Notes under the pieces: generated by a model
Told to the model about the DNA's origin: nothing
The model's input: the letters and a program-made list of their open reading frames with translations, nothing else
Databases searched by the model: none
Position numbers and translations under genes: made by a program
Assembly (NCBI GenBank): GCA_025936045.1
Contig: JAICUB010000020.1
Span: forward strand, 1 to 64,000
Direction of reading: 5' to 3'
Origin: Polyangiaceae bacterium
GTDB lineage: Bacteria > Myxococcota_A > Polyangia > Polyangiales > Polyangiaceae
Length of the DNA: 64,000 bases
In this document: piece after piece, positions 29,572 through 38,175 of the stretch
How positions within the stretch are numbered: the stretch's first letter is position 1
Layout of the letters: each line of letters starts with the position of its first letter

Positions 29572-30303
29572 GTGAGTCAATCGTTTCTGGTCTTGGACAT
29601 CGAGACCGTGCTCGACGCGGAGCTGCCGATCGTGCCCGTCGCGGACAACGAGCGCCTCCCTGCGCCGCCGCACCACCGGGTGGTCGTGATCGGCGCCCTC
29701 CTGCTCGACCCGAATTGCGAGGTCAAGCGGCTGGGAGTCGTCGGCGAGGGCAAGGACGAGGCGGGGATGCTCCGCGACTTCGCGAAGGTACTCGAGGAGC
29801 GGCGACCGTGTCTCGTCACGTTCAACGGACGCTCCTTCGACATGCCGGTCATCGCCACGCGCTGTCTCCGGCACGCGATCACGCTCCGTCACTATTACCG
29901 CTCGCGCGACGTGCGTTATCGGTTCACCGCCGACGGCCACCTCGATCTGATGGACTACGTCGCCGATTTCGGCGCGGCCAAGTCGTCGCGGCTCGACGTG
30001 ATCGCGAAGCTTTGCGGCATGCCGGGTAAGGTCGGTATCGACGGCAAGGACGTGGGCCCGATGGTGCACGCCGGCCGTTTGCAGGAAGTGCGCAATTACT
30101 GTCTCTGCGACGTCGTGCAGACGGCCGGCGTCTTCTTGCGGGTACAGCTCGTACGCGGAGAGCTCGAGCGCGAGGCGTATTTGCACGCCATGCGTGGCCT
30201 GATTGCGCTGATCCGCGACGACGGACGACTCGCGCCCGTCGCCGCCGCCCTGAACGAGCCGCGCCTGTTACTCGAGCCCGATGCGCCGACTTCCGCGGCC
30301 TGA
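29572..30303 (+). CDS. predicted 3'-5' exonuclease (PolB exonuclease-like)
   Basis: This 243-residue DnaQ-fold protein has Exo I DIET in FLVLDIETVLD, Exo II NGRSFDMPV near residue 84 and Exo III Y-C-L-C-D near residue 177. This is the DEDD pattern of the family related to the exonuclease domain of DNA polymerase B. GAGGA precedes the GTG start. A TATACT at about 29483 may be the -10 of its promoter in the region divergent from rng. The substrate is unknown. Confidence 0.87.
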   Translation: MSQSFLVLDIETVLDAELPIVPVADNERLPAPPHHRVVVIGALLLDPNCEVKRLGVVGEGKDEAGMLRDFAKVLEERRPCLVTFNGRSFDMPVIATRCLRHAITLRHYYRSRDVRYRFTADGHLDLMDYVADFGAAKSSRLDVIAKLCGMPGKVGIDGKDVGPMVHAGRLQEVRNYCLCDVVQTAGVFLRVQLVRGELEREAYLHAMRGLIALIRDDGRLAPVAAALNEPRLLLEPDAPTSAA

Positions 30304-30327
30304 CGGTCGGGCAAGGGAGCTTCGCCC

Positions 30328-30690
30328 ATGCCTAGAGCGGTGTATGATCCGCTCGCCATGAGGGAGCTGCTCGAAAAGCGGAGTCGCGAATTACCCGCGG
30401 GGACGCCCGCGTTGCTCGTCACCGAGATCACTCGTTACCTCGCCGAGCTGCCCGGTTGGGCGCTCGAGGGTGACGGACGTCGCATTGCGAAGACCTACGA
30501 GTTCAAGAATTTCCACGAGACGATGGAGTTCTTGAACGGCCTAGCCTGGATCGTGCACCGCGAGGATCACCATCCCGACCTCGAGGTCTCGTACAAGCGC
30601 TGCAAGGTCGTCTACTCGACGCACAGCGTGGGCGGCGTGAGCGAAAACGACCTCATCTGCGCGGCGAAGATCGACGCGCTTCTGCGCTGA
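30328..30690 (+). CDS. phhB: pterin-4a-carbinolamine dehydratase
   Basis: This 120-residue protein has the PCD/DCoH catalytic signature HREDHHPDLEVSY, with the closely spaced His residues, and the family ending THSVGGVSENDLICAAKID. It dehydrates 4a-hydroxytetrahydropterin, which recycles the cofactor of aromatic amino-acid hydroxylases. No phenylalanine hydroxylase gene is in the window. AGGGAG precedes the ATG at 30328; an in-frame ATG at 30358 lacks a ribosome-binding site. It lies 24 bases after the exonuclease gene, so cotranscription is likely. Confidence 0.92.
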   Translation: MPRAVYDPLAMRELLEKRSRELPAGTPALLVTEITRYLAELPGWALEGDGRRIAKTYEFKNFHETMEFLNGLAWIVHREDHHPDLEVSYKRCKVVYSTHSVGGVSENDLICAAKIDALLR

Positions 30691-30715
30691 ATCCCCGCCA
30701 GACGCGCGGCCCCGC

Positions 30716-33127
30716 TCATGCGCCGGGGCGCAGCGAGGAGGAGCCTTCGATGCGCGCCTCCACGACGGCGCCCTCCACGAGCTCGGCGAGCGGCAGGAGA
30801 TTGCCCTGAATCACCTTGCCGTTGACGCTGAGGCTCTGCACGCCCTTCGACTTCTTGTGCGGGTTCGTGACCTTGATGGTGACGCGCTTGCCGCGGAACA
30901 CCCGCTCGAGCTCGAAGCCCGGCCAGTTCGACGGGATGCACGGATCGATGCGTAGGCCGTCGAGCTCCGGACGCACGCCGAGGATGCTCTGGAGCGCGAC
31001 GAAGTAGCTCCACGAAACCGTACCGGTGAGCCAGGGGACGCGTGATTTGCCGGCGTTCACGTTGACGCTCGCGTACGTGGTCTGGCTGTGCACGTACGGT
31101 TCGATCTGGCGGATTTCAGCGCGCTCGTTGTACGCGGAAGGCATGTATGCGCGGTAATACTCGTAGGCTTGGTCGCCGTTGCCGAGCAGGCACTCGGCCA
31201 TCACGGCCCAACCCTGCGGGTGGTTGAAGATGCCGCCGTTCTCCTTGATACCCTTGTTGTAGACGACGCCTACCATGACCTCGCGCGAGGTCTTCTCGAA
31301 GGGGGGTGCGCTCAGCATCAAGCCGTACGGCGTCGCGAGCCAATCCTTCATCGACTTCATGCAGGTCTTCGCCTGCTCGGGCGTCGCTGCGCCGCTGATG
31401 ACGGCCCACACCTGCGTGTTGATGTAGACCTTGCCCTCTTCCATCTTCTTCGTGCCGAAGACGGTGCCGTCCTTGCCCGTGGCCCAGATGAACCACTCAC
31501 CGTCCCAGCACGACTTCTGGATCGCCGCGTCGAGCGTCGCCTGGCGGTCGAGCGCCCAGCGCACCTCGGCGGGCAAATCCAGCCGCTCGGCGATCTCCGC
31601 GTAAACGCCGAGGCCGTACCGCACCTGGAACGCGACCATGACGCTCTCGCCCGTGTAGCCGAGCTGACAGCAGTCGTTCCAATCCGCGGCGAGGCCGCAG
31701 GGCAAGCCGTTGCGGCCGCTGCGCTCGAGGTTGAACTCGAGCGCTCGGCGCAAGTGTCCGAGCACGGTCGCCTCGCCGTGATCGGCGTAGGGGAGCACCT
31801 TCTTGTAAAAGTCGATCTCCCCGGTTTCGGCGACGTAGGCGGGAACGGCGTTGAAGAGCCAGAGGGCGTCGTCGCTCCGGAAGTGCTCCTTCGGCACCGG
31901 TGGCTCCTGGCCCGGCTTGTGCGTGAACGGCTTCACGAGCGGCATGGCGCCGCCGCACTCGACTTGCCCCGTGAGCATGAGCTCGAGGCGCGCGCGCATC
32001 TTGTCCTTCAAGAGCGGCGTCACGCCCAGGAAATCCTGCACGGTGTCGCGATAGCCGAGACCGTCGCGCTCGCCGTTGTAGATGAGGGACGCCGCGCGCG
32101 ACCACGCGTACGTGATCAGCGAATTGTAGGCGTTCCAAACGTTGACCATCGAGTCGAACTCGTGGTCCGGCGTCTTCACCTTCACGCCGCCGAGCAGCGA
32201 GTGCCAGCTCCCCTTGAGCGCCTGGAGCTCTTTCTCGCAACGCTCCGGCGTGCCGAACTCCGCGACCGTTTTCTTGCCGTGCGTCGCCGGCGTCCCGAGG
32301 CCGAGCAGCACGATGAGCTCGCGCGTCTCACCGGGTGCGAGCTCGAGATCGATCTGCTGCACGCCGACGATATTCTCGCCCTCGGACTTGAAGTTCGTGA
32401 GCTTGCCGGTCTTGAGCGCTTCCGGCTCTTTGTAACTGCCGTAGAAGCCGAGAAAGTTGTCGCGGAGCGTCTCGAACGCGGCGATGGGCGCGCCCGTGAC
32501 CTTCATCCAGTAGCGGCCTGGATCGCCCATTTTGTCGGGATCGAACGGCTCGTACGGATGCGAGGCGACCGTGAGCATGTCGTCCTGCCAATCGCCCTTG
32601 CACGCGAAGAGCGAATACTGGAGGTTCACGAGGTCGTTGTAGAGGTGTCCGACGCTCGTGAACTCGCAGTACGTGTAAACGGAAATGCTGCGCTTCTTCC
32701 CCGACTTGTTGCTGACCCGCAGGCGCCAGTACTCGAACGTCTGACCGAGCGGGACGAAGTAGGTCGCTTCGGTCTCTATCCCGTCGTACTTGGACGTGAT
32801 GATCGTGTAAGCGGTGCCGTGCCGGCAGACCGACTCGTATTTGTCGAGCGGCTTTCCGACCGGCTGCCAGCTGCCGCTCCAATAGTCGGCGCTCTCGCGG
32901 TCCCGCAGGTAAAAGTAACGACCGGGTTGATCGAGGGGGACGGAGTTGCCCCGCAGCCGCAAGAAGCGCTGGTTCGCCGCGCTGCGAAAGAAGCTGTAGC
33001 CGCCGGCGTGATTGGTGATGATCGCGCCGTACTCGGTAGTGCCGAGGTAGTTCGACCACGGGCGCGGGGTGTCCGGTCGGGTGACCACGTACTCGCGCGC
33101 TTCATCGTCGAAATGCCCGTACTTCAT
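30716..33127 (-). CDS. GH94 disaccharide phosphorylase (cellobiose/chitobiose type)
   Basis: This 803-residue protein opens MKYGHFDDEAREYV, the family N-terminus, and carries GLAADWNDC, whose Asp is the GH94 general acid. Length and the final NWPGFELERVFRGKRVTI match cytoplasmic phosphorylases that split cellobiose or N,N'-diacetylchitobiose with phosphate to give glucose-1-phosphate or its GlcNAc counterpart. No signal peptide is present. The ATG at 33127 is chosen because AGGAG lies 9 bases upstream and the sequence starts at the family position; an ATG at 33148 is the alternative. A striking inverted repeat lies about 25 bases upstream. Substrate is unresolved. Confidence 0.92.
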   Translation of the reverse strand: MKYGHFDDEAREYVVTRPDTPRPWSNYLGTTEYGAIITNHAGGYSFFRSAANQRFLRLRGNSVPLDQPGRYFYLRDRESADYWSGSWQPVGKPLDKYESVCRHGTAYTIITSKYDGIETEATYFVPLGQTFEYWRLRVSNKSGKKRSISVYTYCEFTSVGHLYNDLVNLQYSLFACKGDWQDDMLTVASHPYEPFDPDKMGDPGRYWMKVTGAPIAAFETLRDNFLGFYGSYKEPEALKTGKLTNFKSEGENIVGVQQIDLELAPGETRELIVLLGLGTPATHGKKTVAEFGTPERCEKELQALKGSWHSLLGGVKVKTPDHEFDSMVNVWNAYNSLITYAWSRAASLIYNGERDGLGYRDTVQDFLGVTPLLKDKMRARLELMLTGQVECGGAMPLVKPFTHKPGQEPPVPKEHFRSDDALWLFNAVPAYVAETGEIDFYKKVLPYADHGEATVLGHLRRALEFNLERSGRNGLPCGLAADWNDCCQLGYTGESVMVAFQVRYGLGVYAEIAERLDLPAEVRWALDRQATLDAAIQKSCWDGEWFIWATGKDGTVFGTKKMEEGKVYINTQVWAVISGAATPEQAKTCMKSMKDWLATPYGLMLSAPPFEKTSREVMVGVVYNKGIKENGGIFNHPQGWAVMAECLLGNGDQAYEYYRAYMPSAYNERAEIRQIEPYVHSQTTYASVNVNAGKSRVPWLTGTVSWSYFVALQSILGVRPELDGLRIDPCIPSNWPGFELERVFRGKRVTIKVTNPHKKSKGVQSLSVNGKVIQGNLLPLAELVEGAVVEARIEGSSSLRPGA

Positions 33128-33151
33128 CGGCTCAAACTCCTGGGCCATGGC

Positions 33152-33182
33152 CCGGGGATAAAGGGGGCGTATTTATCCCCGG
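33152..33182. promoter_or_regulatory. 11-bp inverted repeat upstream of GH94 gene, candidate operator
   Basis: Arms CCGGGGATAAA and TTTATCCCCGG are perfectly complementary, separated by 9 bases. The element lies 25-55 bases before the GH94 ATG, where an operator or a leader hairpin would act. The AT-rich inner arm bases stand out in this GC-rich DNA. Confidence 0.6.
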
Positions 33183-33293
33183 CCCCCACTAATTTGCAAA
33201 TCGGTCCGGACTCGAGCCGCGACGCGATGCGGCACGACGCGAGCCACGCTGCACCGGCGGGGGCCGATCGACCGACGCGCACCGGGGCGCGAT

Positions 33294-34514
33294 TCAGGGC
33301 TCGCGGTAAAAGCGCGGGACGCGGCGGGAGACGTTGGTCATCACTTCCCACGGAATCGTCCCGAGCTCGGCGGCCACCTCGGTCGCGGTGATGGTGTCCT
33401 CACCGAGCGGGCCCTTCTGCGTCCCGAGCACGCAACACTCGTCGCCCACGCGCACGGCCTCCACGTCCGTCACGTCGAGCATGGTCATGTCCATGCTCAC
33501 CGCACCGGCGATCGGCGCGCGCCTTCCGCGCACGAGCAGCGAGCCCTGGTTCGAGAGAGCGCGCACGAGGCCGTCGGCGTAGCCGATCGGCACGGTCGCG
33601 ATCCGACTCGGACGCTGGGCGACCCAAGTGCCGCCGTAACCCGCCGTGGCGCCGACGGGTAGGTCGCGCAGAGCGACGATTTCGGTGCGGACGCGCATGA
33701 CGGGGCGAAGCTCACGACACAGCCCGGCTTTCGGCTCGACGCCGAAGAGCGCGATGCCGGGTCGCACGAGATCGAGCCAGGAGCGCTCCGAGCGCATCAC
33801 GGCGGCGCTGTTCGCGGCGTGGCGCAGGCGCGGAACGACTCCGTGCTGAGCGAGCACGGCGGTCGCTTCGTCGAAGCGGTCGAGCTGCAGGTCGAGCGAC
33901 GGCTTTTCTCCCGCGTCCGCGCAGGCAAAGTGCGTCATCAGGCCGTCGAGCACCACCTCGGGGTGCCGCGCGAGCGCCTCCGCGAGGCGGGGTAGCTCAC
34001 CGCTCGACATGCCGAGCCGGCTCATGCCGGTGTCGATCTTCACGTGCGCGCGGATCGGCTCGGAACCGGAGAAGCGCACCTCGTCCGCGAGCGCTTCCAC
34101 CTGACCGAGATCGTGCAGCACCGGCGTCAAGTCGTGCCGCAAAAGCTCGCCCCAGGCGCGCCCGTAGTAGCCGCCCGTCACGAGGATCGGAATCTTGATT
34201 CCGGCGTCGCGGAGCTCGATGCCTTCCTCGAGCAGGGCCACGCACATGCCGCTCGCGCCGGCGCGCTCCAACGTGCGCGCGACGGCCTTCGCGCCGTGAC
34301 CGTAGCCGTCCGCTTTGAGCACGGCCCAGACCGGACGCCCGCCTGCGAGGCGTTGCACGACCCGCAAGTTGTGCCGCAAATGCGCAAGGTTGACCTCCGC
34401 TCGCGTCGGCCGCACCGCGTCGGCGGGAACGGCGCGCTGGGGGCGGAGCACGCGGGGCAGCGGGGTCGCGACGGCGGGGGCGAGAGCGCTCAGAGCCGGG
34501 GTTCGCGAGGTCAT
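33294..34514 (-). CDS. alr: alanine racemase
   Basis: This 406-residue PLP enzyme makes D-alanine for peptidoglycan. The PLP lysine is Lys67 in AVLKADGYGHG. The second-domain catalytic Tyr lies in TAGYGGTWVA, followed by VPIGYADG and the C-terminal PWEVMTNVSRRVPR. An N-terminal extension of about 35 residues, Ala/Pro/Arg-rich, precedes the barrel and might contain a weak export or disorder segment. AAGGA stands 9 bases before the ATG at 34514. The GH94 gene follows after 166 bases that hold the inverted repeat, so it is probably a separate unit. Confidence 0.94.
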   Translation of the reverse strand: MTSRTPALSALAPAVATPLPRVLRPQRAVPADAVRPTRAEVNLAHLRHNLRVVQRLAGGRPVWAVLKADGYGHGAKAVARTLERAGASGMCVALLEEGIELRDAGIKIPILVTGGYYGRAWGELLRHDLTPVLHDLGQVEALADEVRFSGSEPIRAHVKIDTGMSRLGMSSGELPRLAEALARHPEVVLDGLMTHFACADAGEKPSLDLQLDRFDEATAVLAQHGVVPRLRHAANSAAVMRSERSWLDLVRPGIALFGVEPKAGLCRELRPVMRVRTEIVALRDLPVGATAGYGGTWVAQRPSRIATVPIGYADGLVRALSNQGSLLVRGRRAPIAGAVSMDMTMLDVTDVEAVRVGDECCVLGTQKGPLGEDTITATEVAAELGTIPWEVMTNVSRRVPRFYREP

Positions 34515-34705
34515 GCTGGACGTCCTTCGGTACGCCCGCTCGGTGCGGGGCGTCAACAAATTGGGGTTCAGCAAGCTTCGTGCGAGGGGCGAGCCGCGCA
34601 AAGAGGCCGCGGATTTCGCGTACATCCGCGGGTGCGGCCACGGCCGCGGCGTGAAGGCGTGTCAGCTCGTGCAAACCCCCGCGGGTGAACGCACACACTC
34701 CGGAG

Positions 34706-35281
34706 CTACTGAAAGCAACTGCGCATGCACTTGGTGTAGGTCGGTTTGCATTTGGCGCACTCCGCGGGAGCCGGGGAGGGGCAGCCGTCGATGCAACTGG
34801 ACCAGGTTTTCTCGCAAGCGTTCGCGCAGCCCGCGTCCGGGGGTGCCGGCGGCTCTCGGGTTTTGGCGCCGGCTAGCTCCTCGCCGGGTGGATCCTGAGG
34901 GCGTGCTTCGACTACCGTCGCGACGGGTGGCGGCGGCGCGTGCACGCTCGTCGGCGCGGGAACGACGAGATAGAACTGCCGTTGCACGGCCGGCGTGTCG
35001 GAACCGACCGAGAGCTGGCGGCTGCTCGTATCCCCGCTGTCGAGTGCGCGCACGCGGTTCTGCGCGTACTCGATGCGATCGCGCGGTTGCCCGACCGTGT
35101 AGGAGCTGACCCAGCTGTACCAGCACGAGCGGCGCTGGCTCGCCCCCATCTCCGGCTGGAGATCGATGCGGTAGCAGTGCTCGAAGCGCACGGTACCCTC
35201 GTGCACGGTCGTGAGGCTCGGCCCGCACGCCGTTGCGGCGAAGAGCGCCCAGCCGATCGAGCGAAGCGTCACGGCGCGCAT
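34706..35281 (-). CDS. Cys-rich predicted lipoprotein
   Basis: This 191-residue protein has a signal ending in AATACG (Cys19). A middle domain follows, then a Pro/Ala-rich linker and a C-terminal tail with eight Cys spaced in short pairs (CANAC, CIDGC, CAKC, CMRSC), which resembles a small disulphide or metal-binding knot. The start is uncertain, since neither ATG (35281 or 35326) has a good ribosome-binding site; the first gives the better signal peptide. It is divergent from riboflavin synthase. No family recognised. Confidence 0.7.
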   Translation of the reverse strand: MRAVTLRSIGWALFAATACGPSLTTVHEGTVRFEHCYRIDLQPEMGASQRRSCWYSWVSSYTVGQPRDRIEYAQNRVRALDSGDTSSRQLSVGSDTPAVQRQFYLVVPAPTSVHAPPPPVATVVEARPQDPPGEELAGAKTREPPAPPDAGCANACEKTWSSCIDGCPSPAPAECAKCKPTYTKCMRSCFQ

Positions 35282-35354
35282 CGTTGCGAGAATCGTGATC
35301 CTGCGCGTGCCGGGTTGCAAGACCATGAAGTGGTCCCGTGCTATTCAGAGCCCG

Positions 35355-35984
35355 ATGTTTACCGGACTCGTGGCCGCAGTCGGGCGCGTGGAGCGTCACG
35401 CGATCCGGGACGACGGCTCGCGGCTCCACGTTGCAGCGCCGCTCGGGGAGCTCACGCTCGGGGAGTCCATTTCGGTGAACGGGGCGTGCCTGACCGTGGC
35501 GGCATGCACCAAATCCTCATTCGAAGCGGATCTCTCGTCCGAGACGCTGGCACGCACGACGCTCGGCCGCGCCCGCGCGGGCGCCGCGGTCAACCTCGAA
35601 CGCGCCGCCCAGCTCGGGGATCGCCTGGGCGGGCACCTCCTTACGGGGCACGTCGACGGCCTCGCGCGCGTGCTGCGCGTCGAAGCGGCGGGAGAGTCGC
35701 ATCACGTCGAGCTCGAGGTGCCGTTCGAGCTCGCGCGCTTCATCGCCGAGAAGGGGTCGGTCGCGCTCGACGGCGTGTCGCTCACCGTGAACCGCGTGGG
35801 CGGCGACCGCTTCGAGATCATGTTGATTCCGCACACGCTCGCCGTGACGACGCTCGGTTCGCTCGAGCCCGGGCAGGAATTGAACCTCGAAGTCGATCTG
35901 GTCGCGCGTTACGTGGCGCGCCTGCTCGAAGCCGGAGCCGAGCGCGGCGAGGCGAGCGCGGTGACGTTGCGCGGAGCGGTCTGA
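35355..35984 (+). CDS. ribE: riboflavin synthase, alpha subunit
   Basis: This 209-residue protein starts MFTGLVAAVG, the conserved N-terminus. Two lumazine-binding halves are visible, each with its signature: SVNGACLTV near residue 40 and ALDGVSLTVN near 140. It dismutates two 6,7-dimethyl-8-ribityllumazine molecules to riboflavin. The stop overlaps the next gene by TGATG, so it is translationally coupled to ribBX. ribD and ribH are not in the window. Confidence 0.94.
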   Translation: MFTGLVAAVGRVERHAIRDDGSRLHVAAPLGELTLGESISVNGACLTVAACTKSSFEADLSSETLARTTLGRARAGAAVNLERAAQLGDRLGGHLLTGHVDGLARVLRVEAAGESHHVELEVPFELARFIAEKGSVALDGVSLTVNRVGGDRFEIMLIPHTLAVTTLGSLEPGQELNLEVDLVARYVARLLEAGAERGEASAVTLRGAV

Positions 35985-37120
35985 TGGTGCCGTTGGACGC
36001 GTGCGAGCGCGTCGAGCAGGCGCTCGCGGATTTTCGCCGCGGCAAATTCGTGATCCTCGTCGATGACGAGGATCGCGAGAACGAGGGCGACCTCTGCTTG
36101 CCTGCCGAGCTCGTCACGCCGGAGTCGATCAACTTCATGGTGCTCCACGGCCGCGGCTTGATCTGCCTCGCCCTGACCGAAGAGCAGGTGCAGCGCCTCG
36201 ATCTGCCGATGATGGGCGCGCCCGGCCGCAGCGGTCCGAAGCTCGGGACCGCGTTCACCGTGAGCATCGAGGCGCGCGACGGCGTCACGACCGGCATCAG
36301 CGCCGCCGACCGCTCGCACACGATTCGAGTCGCGAGCCGCCCCGACGCGAGGCCCGACCAAGTCGTCGTACCGGGCCACATTTTCCCCCTTCAAGCGCGG
36401 CACGGCGGCGTGCTCGTGCGTGCAGGGCAAACGGAAGGCTCCGTCGATCTCGCGCGGCTCGCCGGGCTCTCCCCGTCCGCCGTCATCTGCGAAATCATCC
36501 GTGACGACGGGACGATGGCGCGCATGCCCGATCTCGAGGTGTTCGCCGCGCGTCACTCGCTGCGCATCCTCACGATCGCCGACCTCATCGCGTACCGCCT
36601 GCGCACCGAGCGGCTCGTGCGCCAGGTCGCCGAGCGAAACGTCATGCTCGACCGCACGCAGACGACCTGGCGCGCGCTCGTGTTCGAGTCGGTCGCGGAG
36701 CGGCGCCAGATCGTCGCGCTCGTCAAAGGTACGCTCGACCCGGCGGTACCAGCGCTCTGCCGCATGCACCGCGGTGCGCTCCTCGGGGACGTGTTCAGCT
36801 CGTCCGCGGGTCACGGCGGAAAGACGCTCGGTCAGGCGCTCGACGCGATCGAGCGCGCGGGCTCCGGCGTCGTCGTGTACCTCTTGCCGGAAGCGGGCGA
36901 GGCGCTCGAGCTCGGCCGGGACGGCGTCGAGCCGGCGCCGAGCAGCCAGGCCGCCACCACCAGGCCTCACGCGGGCACGCTGCGAGAATACGGGCTCGGC
37001 GCGCAGGTCCTCGCCGCCCTCGGGGTGCACCGTATCCGCCTGCTCACGAACAATCCGCGCCGCATCGTCGCTCTTCACGGCTACGGGCTCGACTTGGTCG
37101 AGTGCGTGGCGCTCGACTGA
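35984..37120 (+). CDS. RibBX-type protein: DHBP synthase with degenerate GTP cyclohydrolase II domain
   Basis: This 378-residue protein has an intact N-terminal DHBP synthase domain, with the acidic loop DDEDRENEGD at residues 27-36 and THFR-like later motifs. It makes 3,4-dihydroxybutanone-4-phosphate for riboflavin. The C-terminal half looks like GTP cyclohydrolase II but lacks its zinc ligands: SECLTGD is RGALLGD here and RCDCG is AGHGG. The ending LLTNNPRRIVALHGYGL is kept. This is the RibBX pattern known from other proteobacteria, where the second domain is not a working cyclohydrolase. It is coupled to ribE. Confidence 0.87.
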   Translation: MVPLDACERVEQALADFRRGKFVILVDDEDRENEGDLCLPAELVTPESINFMVLHGRGLICLALTEEQVQRLDLPMMGAPGRSGPKLGTAFTVSIEARDGVTTGISAADRSHTIRVASRPDARPDQVVVPGHIFPLQARHGGVLVRAGQTEGSVDLARLAGLSPSAVICEIIRDDGTMARMPDLEVFAARHSLRILTIADLIAYRLRTERLVRQVAERNVMLDRTQTTWRALVFESVAERRQIVALVKGTLDPAVPALCRMHRGALLGDVFSSSAGHGGKTLGQALDAIERAGSGVVVYLLPEAGEALELGRDGVEPAPSSQAATTRPHAGTLREYGLGAQVLAALGVHRIRLLTNNPRRIVALHGYGLDLVECVALD

Positions 37121-37163
37121 GCCCGCCGCGACGACGGCTGCGCCGCGCTCTCGCGTCGACGAA

Positions 37164-38114
37164 CTAACTCGGCTGCGTCGTCGCTTCGAGGTTCGCGACG
37201 CGCACTTGATTGCGCCCCGCGCGCTTGGCTTCGAGCAACGCTGCGTCCGCGCGCGCCAGAAGATCGGGAAACTCCTGAGACTCCTCGGCGGCCCAGCTCG
37301 CGCCACCGACCGACACCGACATATTCATCTGCGTGCCGTCGAGCTCGAACAAGTTCCGCTCGATGGCGGCACGCAGCCGCTCGCCCGCGCGCGCGACGCC
37401 CGCGCGATTCGTCTCCGGCAAGATCGCGCAGAATTCCTCCCCGCCGTAGCGGCACAGGAAATCCATCGAACGCAGCTCGTTTTGTAGCGTTCCAGCGACC
37501 CAGCGCAGCGCCTGGTCCCCCACGAGGTGGCCATGCTCGTCGTTCACGCGCTTGAAATGGTCGATGTCGACCATCAAGACGCCGAGGCTCCGGCCGTAAC
37601 GGCGACAGCGGCTGAGCTCCGCCTCGAGGTGATGGAACATCGACCGGCGGTTGTACACGCCCGTCAAATCGTCGAACGCGGCGAGCTTCGAGAGCAGCTC
37701 GGTTTGCACCTCGAGACGCCTCACGAGCTCGCTCGAACGCAAGAGCGCTTCCATACGCGCCGTCAGAATCGGCATCACGATCGGCTTCGTCACGTAGTCG
37801 TTCGCGCCGACCTCGAGGCCTTCAACGATGTGCTGCGTGTCCGAAAGCGCGGAGATGAGAATGATCGGGATGCGCGCAGTTTTGGGATCGGCGCGCAGCT
37901 CGCGCACGTAGTCGAACCCGCTCACCTTCGGCATGAACACGTCGAGCAGGATCAGATCCGGTAGCCCCGCCTCGAGCTCGACGCGCGCTTCCTCCGCCGA
38001 GATCGCCGTCGCGACCTGGTAGCCCCGGCGCTCGAGACGCTGCGCGTACACCTCGAGGCTCACCCGGCTGTCCTCCACCATCAGAACTCGAAAGCGCTTG
38101 CGCAAGATAGACAT
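37164..38114 (-). CDS. response regulator with diguanylate cyclase (PleD-like)
   Basis: This 316-residue protein has a REC domain with phosphoacceptor Asp58 (LILLDVFMP), then a GGDEF domain at about 150-300 with the active motif GGEEF (224-228). An RSMD (215-218) lies exactly five residues before it and forms the usual inhibitory I-site. It should make c-di-GMP from two GTP when phosphorylated. No histidine kinase gene is adjacent. It converges on ribBX. It is one of three c-di-GMP-linked genes in the window. Confidence 0.95.
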   Translation of the reverse strand: MSILRKRFRVLMVEDSRVSLEVYAQRLERRGYQVATAISAEEARVELEAGLPDLILLDVFMPKVSGFDYVRELRADPKTARIPIILISALSDTQHIVEGLEVGANDYVTKPIVMPILTARMEALLRSSELVRRLEVQTELLSKLAAFDDLTGVYNRRSMFHHLEAELSRCRRYGRSLGVLMVDIDHFKRVNDEHGHLVGDQALRWVAGTLQNELRSMDFLCRYGGEEFCAILPETNRAGVARAGERLRAAIERNLFELDGTQMNMSVSVGGASWAAEESQEFPDLLARADAALLEAKRAGRNQVRVANLEATTQPS

Positions 38115-38175
38115 GCTGCGAAGAAGCCCTGCCTCTTAGGAGAGTTTTCTTTGCTTCGTCAGTCAAGCCCGAAGC

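Noticed and set aside
31088-33391. A 767-codon open frame on the plus strand
   Set aside because: It mirrors the GH94 gene on the other strand, which has clear motifs; the product shows only shadow composition.
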